64,000 nt of DNA. It comes from Hornefia butyriciproducens (lineage in GTDB: Bacteria; Bacillota; Clostridia; Peptostreptococcales; Anaerovoracaceae). The position numbers and the translations under genes were made by a program. How positions within the stretch are numbered: position 1 is the stretch's first letter; the number at the start of each line of letters is the position of its first letter. The stretch spans positions 62,001 to 126,000 of the forward strand of contig NZ_VUMZ01000008.1 of NCBI RefSeq assembly GCF_009695915.1, given 5' to 3'. Below, piece by piece: positions 1 through 9,816 of the stretch. The notes beneath the pieces are model-generated. The model was given only the letters and a program-made list of their open reading frames with translations. It had not been told where the DNA came from and made no database searches.

Positions 1-2
1 CT

Positions 3-170
3 GCACCGTTCCTGCACGGCATAGCGGATAAGGCGGACTTCAGCATCCAGCTGACATCGGCGTTTCTGGACAATGAGGACAATCAGCCGGCAGAGCCCAC
101 GGGATATGAGCTTTTGTCAGAAGAAGATCTGCAGCGTGAATTCGAGGAAGGAGAATCGTTTAATGACTAG
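3..170 (+). CDS. C-terminal end of an ICE gene, probably VirD4-like coupling protein (partial)
   Basis: An open frame entering from the left edge ends at TAG 168-170 with an acidic tail. The stop overlaps the ATG of the next gene (ATGACTAG), so the two are translationally coupled. In clostridial ICEs the gene just before the Maff2-type peptide is normally the VirD4-like (CD1115-type) coupling ATPase. That is the only ground for the name, since no diagnostic motif lies in these 55 residues. Confidence 0.4.
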   Translation, partial: APFLHGIADKADFSIQLTSAFLDNEDNQPAEPTGYELLSEEDLQREFEEGESFND

Positions 171-489
171 GAAAAAGAATGAACTCAAAACTGATGAGAT
201 AAGGAGACGGAGCATCATCACCGGATATGCGACGATGGTGCTAACCTGCACGGTGGGTGCAGCCACCTGCTTTGCGGCAGGCGATCCGATTTCCACGGTG
301 AACAATCTGTCCACGTTTATCTTCAGCCTGATTCGAGCCATCGGGCTGATCCTGCTGGGGTTAGGCATCATGCAAGTGGGATTGTCGATGAAGTCTCACG
401 ACCCCAGTGCCCGCGCCAACGGATTTCTGACGCTGGCCGGCGGGATCATCATCACGTTTACAAAAGAAATTCTGAACATGATCATATAG
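163..489 (+). CDS. Maff2-type mobile-element membrane protein
   Basis: A 108-residue protein. The start is the ATG at 163 that overlaps the previous stop; an upstream in-frame ATG at 73 would lie inside the preceding gene. A hydrophobic segment near residues 20-38 looks like a signal or membrane anchor ending at a Cys/Ala-rich stretch. Two further hydrophobic helices follow (about residues 52-75 and 88-107). Small two- to three-helix proteins at this place in Tn1549-type elements belong to the Maff2 family and resemble VirB2/VirB3-like pilin or scaffold subunits. Length and neighbours match. The exact role in the channel is inferred. Confidence 0.65.
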   Translation: MTRKKNELKTDEIRRRSIITGYATMVLTCTVGAATCFAAGDPISTVNNLSTFIFSLIRAIGLILLGLGIMQVGLSMKSHDPSARANGFLTLAGGIIITFTKEILNMII

Positions 490-545
490 TGGGAGACATC
501 AATGAAAAATTCAGAGAAATACAATGATTCCGGAGGTGATGGCCG

Positions 546-1382
546 GTGAGTGATAACTGGGTAGTACAGAACCTCCAGAATGCACTGAACACATGGAATG
601 AAAAGCTGGCGGAAGTCTGGCAGCTTCTCACCGTGTCGCCGGAATCGTTCAAGGGCGGCGGTATCTGGAAGGTGATCCTGAACATCAACGGAGCAGTACA
701 GGCCATAGGGCTTGCCCTGCTCGTTTTGTTTTTTCTGGTGGGAATGGCAAGGACCAGCGCCAGTCTGGATGAAGTGAAACGGCCGGAGCATGCGCTGAAA
801 CTTTTTATCCGTTTTGCTATTGCAAAAGGCGTTGTCACCTACGGGTTGGAGCTGATGATGGCGATCTTCACCATTATTCAGGGAGTCGTCAGTACCATTA
901 TGCGGTCCTCCGGGATTGCAGCTGCCGGAAAGACAACGCTGCCGAAAGAGATGGTGAAAGCCATTGAAGACTGTGGGTTCTTTGAAAGCATTCCGCTTTG
1001 GGCGGTGACGCTGATCGGCAGTCTGGTCATAACGGTATTGTCTTTCATCATCATTCTCACCGTCTATGGCAGGTTCTTCAAGCTGTATATGTACACGGCC
1101 ATCGCGCCGATCCCGCTCTCCACATTTGCCGGGCAGCCCACCCAGAATGTGGGGATCAGCTTCCTGAAGGGATATGCGGCGGTGTGTCTGGAAGGAGCGA
1201 TCATCGTTCTGACCTGTATCATCTTCACCAAGTTTGCATCCACACCGCCGGTGGTTGACGCAGATGCGGCGCCGGCAGCCATGGTATGGAAGTACGTGGG
1301 CGAGCTGGTGTTCAACATGCTCGTTCTGGTGGGATCAGTCAAGATGAGCGATGCCATCGTCCGGGAAATGATGGGACTTTAA
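546..1382 (+). CDS. VirB6/TrbL-like conjugation membrane protein (CD0411-type)
   Basis: A 278-residue polytopic membrane protein with about six hydrophobic segments. The GTG start at 546 follows a good Shine-Dalgarno (GGAGGTGAT at 533-541). Position between the Maff2-type peptide and PrgI/VirB4, length and topology match the TrbL/VirB6-like subunit of Gram-positive transfer systems, which forms the inner-membrane part of the DNA channel. A 15-codon open frame (502-549) overlaps its start and could act as a translational coupler. No catalytic motif is expected. Identity rests on context and topology rather than on a signature. Confidence 0.7.
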   Translation: MSDNWVVQNLQNALNTWNEKLAEVWQLLTVSPESFKGGGIWKVILNINGAVQAIGLALLVLFFLVGMARTSASLDEVKRPEHALKLFIRFAIAKGVVTYGLELMMAIFTIIQGVVSTIMRSSGIAAAGKTTLPKEMVKAIEDCGFFESIPLWAVTLIGSLVITVLSFIIILTVYGRFFKLYMYTAIAPIPLSTFAGQPTQNVGISFLKGYAAVCLEGAIIVLTCIIFTKFASTPPVVDADAAPAAMVWKYVGELVFNMLVLVGSVKMSDAIVREMMGL

Positions 1383-1445
1383 TCCGATTTACGGCAGCTA
1401 ATTCCGGCTGTCGTTTTGTTTTGCCAAAATCAAGGAGGAATTCGT

Positions 1446-2402
1446 ATGAGAGAAAAAGAATTTATGGAAATGGCGAAGCAGGAGATCCTGCGGCAGCTGC
1501 CGGAAGATGTCAGAGCCGGGCTCAGTCTGAAGGAAGTGGAAGTAGTAAAGATCAACGATCAGAAGAACCACGGGTTCTGCTTTCAGAAGGATGGAAGCAA
1601 GGCGTCCCCAACCTTGTATCTGGATCAGGCATATGATCTTTTCCGTCATGGCGCATCTCTGGAGCGCCTCATGGGAGATGTGACCCGGGCTTATCTCGAA
1701 AGCATTGGCAGAGGGCTGGACCCGGCAGAGCCGGATCTTTCCTTTGACAACATCCGGAACAAGCTTTCTCTTCGTCTGGTGGAGACAAAGAGAAACCGAG
1801 AGTATCTGCTGGACAAGCCTTATCTGGATGTGGGAAACGGTCTTGCGCTGATCTGCGATCTTCAGCTCAGCAGAAACATGAGCGAATGCTGGCGCACCGT
1901 TGTGAATAACGGGATTGCCGAAGCAAACGGCTACAATAAAAATGAACTTTTTCAGGAAGCCATCCGCAGCGCCGTAAAGATAGATCCTCCCGAGATGAAG
2001 GATCTTCAGGACATTGTCTTTGGTGATAAAGACGGAAGAAATCTTCTGTCCGGTACCGATGCCCCGCTTAAGGATAATGCCGGAAGCCTTGAGCCGATCT
2101 ACCTCATCAGCAGCAGGAGCAGACAGTTCGGCGCTGCGGCATTTTTCTACCCTGGCGTAAAGGAACAGGCAGCAGACATTCTGGGCGAAGGATACACCGT
2201 TCTTCCAAGCAGTCTGCACGAAGTCCTGCTGGTACCGGATTCCAGCCAGATCCCGGTAAGAGACCTTCAGAATATGGTGAAGGAAACCAACCGGAGTCAG
2301 GTAGAACCTAAGGACATTCTATCCGACAACATCTACCACTTTGACAACTTTCAGGGAAAGCTGTCCACCATCCAGCTTGAACGTGGAAAGGAGGCGCGCT
2401 AA
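1446..2402 (+). CDS. DUF5688-like ICE accessory protein
   Basis: A 318-residue soluble protein. The ATG at 1446 has a strong AGGAGG at 1432. It has no signal peptide or membrane helix. The pattern of an N-terminal K-x-V region, a central LVETKRNREYL stretch and a C-terminal block of the type VLPSSLHEVLLVP is what I associate with the DUF5688 family found in clostridial mobile elements and phages. The stop codon touches the ATG of prgI, so it is cotranslated with the transfer operon. It is unusual to find it inserted between the VirB6-like gene and prgI, which are normally adjacent. Its function is unknown. Confidence 0.6.
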   Translation: MREKEFMEMAKQEILRQLPEDVRAGLSLKEVEVVKINDQKNHGFCFQKDGSKASPTLYLDQAYDLFRHGASLERLMGDVTRAYLESIGRGLDPAEPDLSFDNIRNKLSLRLVETKRNREYLLDKPYLDVGNGLALICDLQLSRNMSECWRTVVNNGIAEANGYNKNELFQEAIRSAVKIDPPEMKDLQDIVFGDKDGRNLLSGTDAPLKDNAGSLEPIYLISSRSRQFGAAAFFYPGVKEQAADILGEGYTVLPSSLHEVLLVPDSSQIPVRDLQNMVKETNRSQVEPKDILSDNIYHFDNFQGKLSTIQLERGKEAR

Positions 2403-2837
2403 ATGGAAGTACGCATCAACCGGGAGATCCGCGAATACACAGAGTCCATGTTTTTCGGGCTCACGCTGCGGCAGTTTATCTTCTCTATACTGGCCTGCGC
2501 CATCGCTGTTCTGATCTATTTCACCTTCAAGCCGGTTCTGGGCCTTGAAACGGTAAGCTGGATCTGCATCGTCGCAGCAGCACCATTCGCTGCCATCGGA
2601 TTTTTGAGGTACAACGGGATGACCGCAGAGAAATTCATTGTAGCGTGGATCCGGTCGGAAATTCTTCTGCCGGAGCATCTCTGCTTTGGCAACACCAATC
2701 TTTATTACAATATGTTCCGTGAGTCTGCGGAGGAAAGCCGGAAAAAGAAGTTCCCTCTCAGACGGCGCGGCGGAAGAGACGCAAGAGAAGGACGGGACAG
2801 CAGAAAACGCGGACGGAAGACAAAATCCGGCCGCTGA
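2403..2837 (+). CDS. PrgI family conjugation membrane protein
   Basis: A 144-residue protein. The start abuts the previous stop, with a Shine-Dalgarno inside the end of the upstream gene (AAAGGAGG). The N-terminal VRINREIREYTESMFFGL segment, followed by two transmembrane helices (about residues 24-42 and 48-67), is the PrgI signature. The C-terminal 30 residues are very rich in Arg/Lys and probably cytoplasmic. PrgI is the VirB3-like partner that docks the VirB4 ATPase to the membrane, and virB4 follows 22 bp downstream. Confidence 0.85.
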   Translation: MEVRINREIREYTESMFFGLTLRQFIFSILACAIAVLIYFTFKPVLGLETVSWICIVAAAPFAAIGFLRYNGMTAEKFIVAWIRSEILLPEHLCFGNTNLYYNMFRESAEESRKKKFPLRRRGGRDAREGRDSRKRGRKTKSGR

Positions 2838-2859
2838 ATAATGACAAGGAGAAACGAAT

Positions 2860-5367
2860 ATGATCAAAACACTGACCAACATCCTGAAACAGGACAAAGA
2901 ACGCTTTCAGGTCCCGAAAAAGGTCCAGGACATCATCCCCGTCAGCACCATATGGCCTGACGGGATTTTTCTTTCCGGAAAAAACAAGTATTCCATGACC
3001 TACAAGTTCGAGGACATCAACTATGCGGTGGCTTCACGGGAGGACAAAGAAGCCATGTTTCTGGAATACTCGGAGCTTCTGAATGCACTGGACAGCGGAA
3101 GCACCACCAAAATCACCATCAACAACCGCAGGCTGAACCGGACGGATTTCGAAAAGCAGATCCTGATCGACATGAAAGATGACGGACTCAACGAATACCG
3201 TGAGGAATACAACGAGATGCTCATGGAGAAGGCCACCGGCTCCAATGCCATCGTTCAGGACAAGTACGTCACGATTTCCGTGAACAAAAAATGCATTGAG
3301 GACGCCCGGGTATATTTTGCCAGGGTAGGAGCAGATCTTATCGCCCACTTCAGCCGCCTGGGATCCGTCTGCACGGAGATGGATGCGGTAGAACGTCTCC
3401 GTATCATTCACGACTTCATGCGAACCGGCGAAGAGACGAGCTTTCAGTTCGACATTAAGGACCATATGAGAAAAGGTCACAGCTTCAAGGACTATATCTG
3501 TCCGGACGATTACGAGAACCACTCCGACTATTTCAAGGTCGGTGACCGCTACGGCCGTGTGATTCTCCTCCGGGACTACGCTTCATATATCAAGGACAGC
3601 ATGGTGGCGGAGATCACGGACATCAATCGCAGCATGATGCTGAGCATCGACGTGATCCCGGTGCCGACGGACGAAGCGGTAAAGGAAGTGGAACAAAGGC
3701 TCCTTGGGGTAGAGACGAATATCACCAACTGGCAGAGAAAGCAGAACATGAACAATAACTTCTCCGCAGTTGTCCCCTATGACATGGAGCAGCAGAGAAA
3801 GGAATCCAAGGAATTTCTGGATGACCTGACCACCAGAGACCAACGCATGATGTTTGCGGTGATCACGGTGGTGCATACAGCGGACAGCAAAAAGCAGCTG
3901 GACAATGATTCGGAGGAGATCATGACCATCGCCAGAAAGCACCTCTGCCAGATGGCTGTTCTGAAGTTCCAGCAGCTTCCGGGACTTCAGACTGCTCTGC
4001 CCTTCGGGGTCCGGAAGATCGACGCTTTCCGCACTCTGACAACAGAGTCCCTTGCGGTATTTATGCCATTCAGGGTTCAGGAGGTCTATGACAAAAACGG
4101 CATCTACTATGGTCAGAACGTCATCAGCAAAAACATGATGATCGCAGACAGGAGAAAGCTGCTGAACGGCAATTCATTTATTCTGGGAGTCTCCGGGTCC
4201 GGAAAATCCTTCACTGCGAAGAACGAGATTACCAATCTCATTTTGTCCACCGACGCTGACATTATCGTTGTGGATCCGGAGCGTGAATACGCGCCTCTCA
4301 TCAAGGCGCTGGGCGGTTCCGTCATTGAGATCTCCGCTACTTCCCCGAACCACATCAACGCCATGGACATGAGCAGCAATTACGGGGAAACGGACCCGAT
4401 CATCGAGAAATCCCAGTTCCTCCAGTCTCTCTGCGAGCAGATCATCGCCGGACACAGGTTTGCCAAAGGGCAGCAGTCCATCATCGACCGCTGCACGGAA
4501 AACGTCTACCGCTACTACAAACAGGGAAATTATATGGGAACGCCCCCTACCCTTGCGGATTTCCGGGATGAGCTGCTGAAGCAGAAGGAGCCCGAGGCGC
4601 AATCGCTTGCACTGGAACTGGAACTTTTTACAAGAGGATCCCTCAACACCTTCGCAAGGCAGACCAATGTGGATACCTCAAACCGCCTGATCTGCTACGA
4701 CATTCTGGAACTGGGAGAACAGCTTCGTGCCATCGGCATGCTAGTGATTCTGGATTCCATCCTTAACCGCATTACGGAAAACCGGCAGAAAGGAAAGCAG
4801 ACCTTCGTGTTCATCGATGAGATCTATATTCTCTTCATGCACGAGTATTCCGCCCAGTTTCTGTACAAGCTGTGGAAGCGTGTCCGGAAATACGGTGCCT
4901 ACTGCACCGGGATCACACAGAACGTGCTGGACCTGCTGCAGTCCCACACCGCCAGAACCATGCTTTCAAACTCCGAGTTCATCGTCATGCTGAATCAGGC
5001 GGCCACAGACCGGATCGAGCTGGCCCGTCTGCTGAACATCTCGGATCTGCAGCTTTCATATATCACCAATGTGGATGCCGGACACGGCCTGATCAAGGTG
5101 GGGTCTTCTCTGGTGCCTTTTGAGAATAAATTCCCGAAAAACACGAAGCTGTATAAGCTGATGACCACCAAGCCGGGAGAAGGACTGGAGGAACTGCGGA
5201 AACCTGCATCTGTGAAACCTCCTGAGTCTTCATTTACTGGGCCTGACATACTATCCGATCAGGAACTCCGCATTCTGGAGAAGATCCGCGAGGTGGCAAA
5301 ATCCCAGGAAGAGTTCGATGCTCTGGTGGAAAAATACCTGAAGCCTCTGCGTGAGAAATCGCAGTAA
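2860..5367 (+). CDS. VirB4/TraE-like conjugation ATPase
   Basis: An 835-residue cytoplasmic ATPase that energises assembly of the transfer channel. The Walker A motif GVSGSGKS lies at about residues 443-450 and the Walker B stretch TFVFIDEIYIL at about 648-658. A RecA-like C-terminal half with a TGITQNV segment follows a longer N-terminal domain, as in VirB4 proteins. The start ATG has AAGGAG at 2847. Length is typical (800-850). No frameshift is visible, so the motor of this transfer system looks intact. Confidence 0.93.
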   Translation: MIKTLTNILKQDKERFQVPKKVQDIIPVSTIWPDGIFLSGKNKYSMTYKFEDINYAVASREDKEAMFLEYSELLNALDSGSTTKITINNRRLNRTDFEKQILIDMKDDGLNEYREEYNEMLMEKATGSNAIVQDKYVTISVNKKCIEDARVYFARVGADLIAHFSRLGSVCTEMDAVERLRIIHDFMRTGEETSFQFDIKDHMRKGHSFKDYICPDDYENHSDYFKVGDRYGRVILLRDYASYIKDSMVAEITDINRSMMLSIDVIPVPTDEAVKEVEQRLLGVETNITNWQRKQNMNNNFSAVVPYDMEQQRKESKEFLDDLTTRDQRMMFAVITVVHTADSKKQLDNDSEEIMTIARKHLCQMAVLKFQQLPGLQTALPFGVRKIDAFRTLTTESLAVFMPFRVQEVYDKNGIYYGQNVISKNMMIADRRKLLNGNSFILGVSGSGKSFTAKNEITNLILSTDADIIVVDPEREYAPLIKALGGSVIEISATSPNHINAMDMSSNYGETDPIIEKSQFLQSLCEQIIAGHRFAKGQQSIIDRCTENVYRYYKQGNYMGTPPTLADFRDELLKQKEPEAQSLALELELFTRGSLNTFARQTNVDTSNRLICYDILELGEQLRAIGMLVILDSILNRITENRQKGKQTFVFIDEIYILFMHEYSAQFLYKLWKRVRKYGAYCTGITQNVLDLLQSHTARTMLSNSEFIVMLNQAATDRIELARLLNISDLQLSYITNVDAGHGLIKVGSSLVPFENKFPKNTKLYKLMTTKPGEGLEELRKPASVKPPESSFTGPDILSDQELRILEKIREVAKSQEEFDALVEKYLKPLREKSQ

Positions 5368-5444
5368 GCGGCCGGGAGGGACTCCCTCCCGTACATGGGG
5401 ACCGATGCCTTCGGTCCTCATATTTTTGGAAGGAGGGGTGAAGT

Positions 5445-7079
5445 ATGCCTGAGATAAAGACCCGGCAGGTTCGGAAAGGAACCATCAAATCGCTGGACCG
5501 GGCAGCGGCCATGACCTGCCGGTTGAAAGACGTACAGACCAGAACAAAGGACCTGATCGATGATCCCCGCACCCGAAGCAGCGGATCTCCGGATGAGTAT
5601 GCATCGAACCGGATCACGGGAATGGCACAGGATGCCGGAACAGATGCGGTGTATATGGCGGAAAGAACAGCCGCATGGGCGGAGGGAAAGATCCGCTATG
5701 CGGTGAGTCATGCTCAGGATGGCGTTCCTGCATCCCCAGTCAGAACCCAAGGCTTCATACGTTTCCGCAAAAGACAGCTTGCAGAAAAACAGCAGATCGC
5801 CGGCAGGCAGAGAAGCCTCCGGAATTATGGCAGCCGTGAGAAAAGCATCCGGAACTTTGCCAACAGCCGCCAGCTGGCGAGGACAAAAGGAAAAGAGAAA
5901 GCGATCCGTGAGTTCGCCAGGCAGCGGACCGTTGTGGATTCCCGGAAGAAGTCCCTGCAGAGTGTCCGTATCACGAAGAGAGCTGCCCGGCGGACCGGAA
6001 GAATGGTGCAAAGAACGGCAAGGAGACTTCGGGACCTGATCCGAAGTGCAAAAGCAATGATCGAAGCCATATCTGCCGGAGGAATCGTCTGCCTTGTGAC
6101 CGTGCTGGTCTGCATCCTGTTTGGGGCTGCGTTTTACTTCTTCGGCGATGACAGTTCGGCAAACTACACGCCGGTGAGCCCGGAGGTAGAAGCCTATTCT
6201 GCTGTGATTTTCAAATATGCCGGCCAATACGGGATCGGTGAGTATACGGAGCTGATTAAGGCAGTGATGATGCAGGAGTCCGGCGGTAAAGGCACTGATC
6301 CCATGCAGGCCTCGGAAAGCGGGTACAACAAGAAGTATCCCCACTCTCCGAACAGCATCAAGGACCCGGAATACTCCATCAAGTGCGGTGTTCAGGCGCT
6401 GGCTGCATCTTTGAAAGAAGCAAAGTGCAAGAACCCAATGGACATGGACCGGATCCGTCTCGCACTGCAAGGGTACAACTACGGCAACGGATATATTTCC
6501 TGGGCCATAGCCCGGGACGGCGGCTACACAGTGGAGAACGCTTCGGACTTTTCGGACATGCAGGCGAAAAAGCACGGCTGGAAATCCTATGGCGATAAGC
6601 AGTACCCTGCCCATGTTCTTCGTTACTATCCGTACGGCAATTACAACTACGGTATCGGCAACGGAAAAATCGTCAGTGTTGCTGCCCGGCAGATCGGAAA
6701 CAAAGGCGGACAAAAATTCTGGAGCTGGTACGGTTTCCACAGCCGCGTTGAGTGGTGTGCCTGCTTCGTTTCCTGGTGCTCCGACCAGTGCGGATATATC
6801 AAGGCCGGGATCATGCCGAAGTCTGCCGGAGTTGGCGGAATGATCAGTTTCTACAAAAACAAACATCAGTGGCAGACCAGAAGCTACAAGCCGAGTGCCG
6901 GTGATGTGATCTTCTTTGACTGGGGCAGCGACGGCAGCCCGGACCACGTGGGACTGGTGGAAAAATGCGACGGCAGAACCGTTTACACCATAGAGGGAAA
7001 TAGCTCCGACACCTGCAGAAGACGCAGCTACCCGGTGGGCGGAAGACAGATCTACGGGTACGGAGTGCCGAAATATTGA
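5445..7079 (+). CDS. Bifunctional peptidoglycan hydrolase (lysozyme-like + CHAP), CD1108-type
   Basis: A 544-residue protein with a strong AGGAGG just before the ATG. Residues 1-200 are Arg/Lys-rich, probably cytoplasmic or coiled. One transmembrane helix at about 212-234 exports the rest. Residues about 247-390 form a lysozyme-like transglycosylase domain with the catalytic-Glu motif MMQESGG. Residues about 405-543 form a CHAP/NlpC-type domain with Cys in VEWCACFVSWC and His in SPDHVGLVEK. It corresponds to VirB1-like/Tn916 Orf14-type proteins, which open the cell wall for the conjugation channel. It is the last gene of the transfer operon seen here. Confidence 0.9.
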   Translation: MPEIKTRQVRKGTIKSLDRAAAMTCRLKDVQTRTKDLIDDPRTRSSGSPDEYASNRITGMAQDAGTDAVYMAERTAAWAEGKIRYAVSHAQDGVPASPVRTQGFIRFRKRQLAEKQQIAGRQRSLRNYGSREKSIRNFANSRQLARTKGKEKAIREFARQRTVVDSRKKSLQSVRITKRAARRTGRMVQRTARRLRDLIRSAKAMIEAISAGGIVCLVTVLVCILFGAAFYFFGDDSSANYTPVSPEVEAYSAVIFKYAGQYGIGEYTELIKAVMMQESGGKGTDPMQASESGYNKKYPHSPNSIKDPEYSIKCGVQALAASLKEAKCKNPMDMDRIRLALQGYNYGNGYISWAIARDGGYTVENASDFSDMQAKKHGWKSYGDKQYPAHVLRYYPYGNYNYGIGNGKIVSVAARQIGNKGGQKFWSWYGFHSRVEWCACFVSWCSDQCGYIKAGIMPKSAGVGGMISFYKNKHQWQTRSYKPSAGDVIFFDWGSDGSPDHVGLVEKCDGRTVYTIEGNSSDTCRRRSYPVGGRQIYGYGVPKY

Positions 7080-7143
7080 TTGGGCGGTAAAACGCCTAAT
7101 TTACATCTAATTAATATAAAGAAATAAATATATCAGAAATAAC

Positions 7144-7172
7144 TTGCATAATTGAACAAACTATGGTAAACT
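7144..7172 (+). promoter_or_regulatory. Candidate sigma-A promoter of the peptide/exporter cluster
   Basis: TTGCAT (7144-7149), a 17-bp spacer and TAAACT (7167-7172) lie about 58 bp before the small peptide ATG, in a strongly AT-rich gap after the GC-richer transfer operon. This gives the cargo its own transcription start. Confidence 0.5.
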
Positions 7173-7229
7173 TCGCTTTAGGTTTGGGATAGTTATTAAT
7201 AATAAAAGAAATCTAAGGGGGATTTTGTG

Positions 7230-7364
7230 ATGAAAAAAATGAATGTAGAAGAACAGAAAAATGTTGTAGCTGGTAAAAAAGTCAGGTGTAGTAAGTGCCA
7301 TCACAAATTTGCCAGTTGGTTCTTCCCTATACATATTTCGTTTTGTTATGGCATAGATGCGTAA
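7230..7364 (+). CDS. Double-glycine-type precursor peptide (putative bacteriocin or pheromone)
   Basis: A 44-residue peptide. The ATG at 7230 follows AAGGGGG at 7216 with 8-nt spacing. Residues 1-15 (MKKMNVEEQKNVVAG) look like a short leader of the type cleaved by C39 peptidases: a charged helix with hydrophobic positions and a small residue plus Gly at -2/-1. The predicted mature part of 29 residues starts KKVRCSKCHHKF. It is basic and aromatic, with a Cys-x2-Cys pair, two His and a third Cys near the end. A C39-domain exporter begins 212 bp downstream. No lanthionine, radical-SAM or other tailoring enzyme is in the window, so the product may simply be disulfide-bonded. I do not recognise the core as any described bacteriocin. 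Confidence 0.6.
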   Translation: MKKMNVEEQKNVVAGKKVRCSKCHHKFASWFFPIHISFCYGIDA

Positions 7365-7576
7365 TGAGAATTTAAGCGGTTCCATTAAATAAGTTAAAAT
7401 TGTAAAATAATTAATACTATCCCAATCCTTGTAAAAAGCCAGGAGCTAATGATAATTCTTGAGGTGTATCAAAAAAAATCTGTAGAATTTTGCTATGCAC
7501 TCAACCGTATTAGTTTTGGCCTAAGAAGTAATAGGTGTATTATTTTTTCACGATTTATAAAAATAAAGAGGCAAGT

Positions 7577-9772
7577 ATGTATTATGTAGAGCAGCATGAT
7601 GAGAAAGATTGTGGGGCAGCTTGTTTAGCAATGATATGTGGCCATTATGGATATAAAGCATCATTGCAGGAATTCAGAAAAAAGGTTCATTTTAATGGTA
7701 ATTATTCCAGCGTATATGACATAGTAGAGGCTGGAAAACAGTTAGATTTAGATGTTGATGCGTTGGAAGGAACGTATGATGAATTTGTATCGTGCTTAAA
7801 AGCGAGTGAAATTACGTTGCCTTGTGTTGCACATACGACTTCAGAAGAGGGCGTAAAGCATTTCGTAGTTATAAGTAGGGCTTCAAAAAAAAAGGTACAA
7901 GTAGTTGATCCGAGTATAGGGAAGATAATATATTCGACCGAAGATTTTATAAATATTTGGTCTGGCGTAATTATTAATTTCCGTAAAACGGCTTTTTTTA
8001 GCAAACGAAAATGTGAAAACAGCCTAAAGAAACTTTCAATTTACTGCTTAGAAAATAACATAAAGAATATACTGATAGTATCTGTATTGTCATTTTTAAT
8101 TGCGGTTGTCGGCATTGCAGGAAGTTCTACATTTCAGATTATAATGGTAAGCGTGAGTAGTATTGATCATACGGCAGAGCAAATGGATAGAAACAGTTAT
8201 AGCGGAGATCAATTTGAAAAATGTATCAACAAGATAATGACATATATAAATAAGGCAACTAATAAATACTTTAATTCGGTAGATATTGTCTGTATGTCCA
8301 TTGCTACTTTATTTATCTTGAGCGGAATATTACAACTTCTAAGAGGAAAACTACTAGCTTTTTTATCAAAACGGGTAGAAGAATCATTAATGGTAAAATA
8401 TTGTACACATTCAGTTAGACTCCCGGTAGCTTTTTTTCAAAATAATCATACGGGCGCATTGTTGTCAAGGTTTGAGGATATTAACAGTATTCGTGATGCA
8501 TTTGCAAATTCGACAGTGACATTGATGTTAGATACAATGATGATTCTTTTTGGTGGGATTGTACTATACACCATATCACCATTACTTTTGCTTGAAACAG
8601 CTATGGTTGTTGTAACTTTTATTATAGTTGTAAGATCTTTTTTCCATAAAATCAAGGCCGTAAATAAGTATATTATGGAAAGAGAGGCAAGGATGATTTC
8701 ATCTTTGAAAGAGTCGTATGATGGTGTTCATACAGTTAAAGCTTTAAATGCTGAAGAAGAGATTAATGAAAGAAATCAATTTTATATCAAGAATTTTGTA
8801 GACGGAGTATTTAAAGGTGAAGTATTGAATGTGTGTCAACAAGTGACAATAAATATTGTTTCTTCTTTGGGTGTGATTGGTGTACTATGGGTTGGTGCTT
8901 ATAACGTATTGAAGGGCCAACTATCTTTTGGAAGCCTGATTACTTTTGGTACTCTAATTGGATACTTTTTACAGCCATTAAAGAATTTGATGGCATTACA
9001 ACCAATCTTGCAAACGGCAATAGTTTCTTCGGAACGGTTAGATGATATATTCTTAGAAGAATTGGAGGAAACAGGCACTAATGAAGAAACGCCACATGAA
9101 TATGCTGACATTGTATTTGATAAAGTTAATTTTTCATATGGTGAAAAGGAAGTTCTTAGAGATGTATCTATTTCATTTAGACGCGATCGAAAGATAGCGA
9201 TAGTCGGGGAGAGCGGTTCTGGAAAAACTACAGTTGCAAAATTAATGCTAAATTTCTATTCTATCCAAAGCGGGACAATAAAAATTGACTCAATAAATAT
9301 TGATGATATTTGTAGAGACACATTGCGTAGCAATATTGCTTATGTGCCCCAGGAGGATTATTTCTTTTACGATACAATAAGAAATAATTTGTTGTATGGA
9401 AATAAGCGTAGCATCTCTCAAGACGAAATTGATCAAGTATGCAATATATGTTTATTAGATGAATTGATCGGCACTTCGGCAGATAAATATGACACACTAA
9501 TAGAGGAGAATGGATGCAATTTATCTGCTGGGCAAAAACAACGAATAGCACTAGCGAGGGCTCTTCTGAGGAATGCAAAAATCATTATACTTGATGAGGC
9601 TTTAAGCAATTTGGATAAAAATATGATGGTCAACATTTTGGGCAAACTTTGTAAGTGCGAGAGTTATAAAACTACAGGATTTATTTTCATTACACATGAT
9701 TCTTATATAGCCGATCATTGCGATGACAAGTATTTACTTCGTGAAGGCGTGATAGTTAAGGAATTATGTTAG
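7577..9772 (+). CDS. Peptidase-containing ABC exporter (C39 domain, PCAT)
   Basis: A 731-residue exporter that cleaves double-glycine leaders and exports the peptide. The ATG at 7577 is preferred over a GTG at 7535 because it has GAGG at 7567 and begins directly with the protease motif. Residues 1-140 are the C39 peptidase: catalytic Cys12 in the QHDEKDCGAAC motif, His95 and Asp111. Residues about 165-470 contain the six-helix transmembrane domain. Residues about 500-731 are the ATPase: Walker A GESGSGKT near 545, signature LSAGQKQ near 649 and Walker B IIILDEA near 671. The low GC content matches the peptide and the next gene but not the transfer operon, which suggests acquisition as a cargo unit. 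Confidence 0.93.
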   Translation: MYYVEQHDEKDCGAACLAMICGHYGYKASLQEFRKKVHFNGNYSSVYDIVEAGKQLDLDVDALEGTYDEFVSCLKASEITLPCVAHTTSEEGVKHFVVISRASKKKVQVVDPSIGKIIYSTEDFINIWSGVIINFRKTAFFSKRKCENSLKKLSIYCLENNIKNILIVSVLSFLIAVVGIAGSSTFQIIMVSVSSIDHTAEQMDRNSYSGDQFEKCINKIMTYINKATNKYFNSVDIVCMSIATLFILSGILQLLRGKLLAFLSKRVEESLMVKYCTHSVRLPVAFFQNNHTGALLSRFEDINSIRDAFANSTVTLMLDTMMILFGGIVLYTISPLLLLETAMVVVTFIIVVRSFFHKIKAVNKYIMEREARMISSLKESYDGVHTVKALNAEEEINERNQFYIKNFVDGVFKGEVLNVCQQVTINIVSSLGVIGVLWVGAYNVLKGQLSFGSLITFGTLIGYFLQPLKNLMALQPILQTAIVSSERLDDIFLEELEETGTNEETPHEYADIVFDKVNFSYGEKEVLRDVSISFRRDRKIAIVGESGSGKTTVAKLMLNFYSIQSGTIKIDSINIDDICRDTLRSNIAYVPQEDYFFYDTIRNNLLYGNKRSISQDEIDQVCNICLLDELIGTSADKYDTLIEENGCNLSAGQKQRIALARALLRNAKIIILDEALSNLDKNMMVNILGKLCKCESYKTTGFIFITHDSYIADHCDDKYLLREGVIVKELC

Positions 9773-9816
9773 AAATGAAGAAATATTAGGTATATGAGAG
9801 GTAAAAGACATACATA

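Noticed and set aside
5418-6947. A 509-codon open frame on the minus strand
   Set aside because: It is antisense to the conjugative wall hydrolase, whose lysozyme and CHAP motifs, ribosome site and operon position are clear. Long shadow frames are common at this GC content.
7449-7589. A 46-codon ORF between the precursor peptide and the exporter
   Set aside because: It overlaps the exporter start, its ribosome site is only 3 bp from the ATG, and its sequence does not look like a leader peptide.
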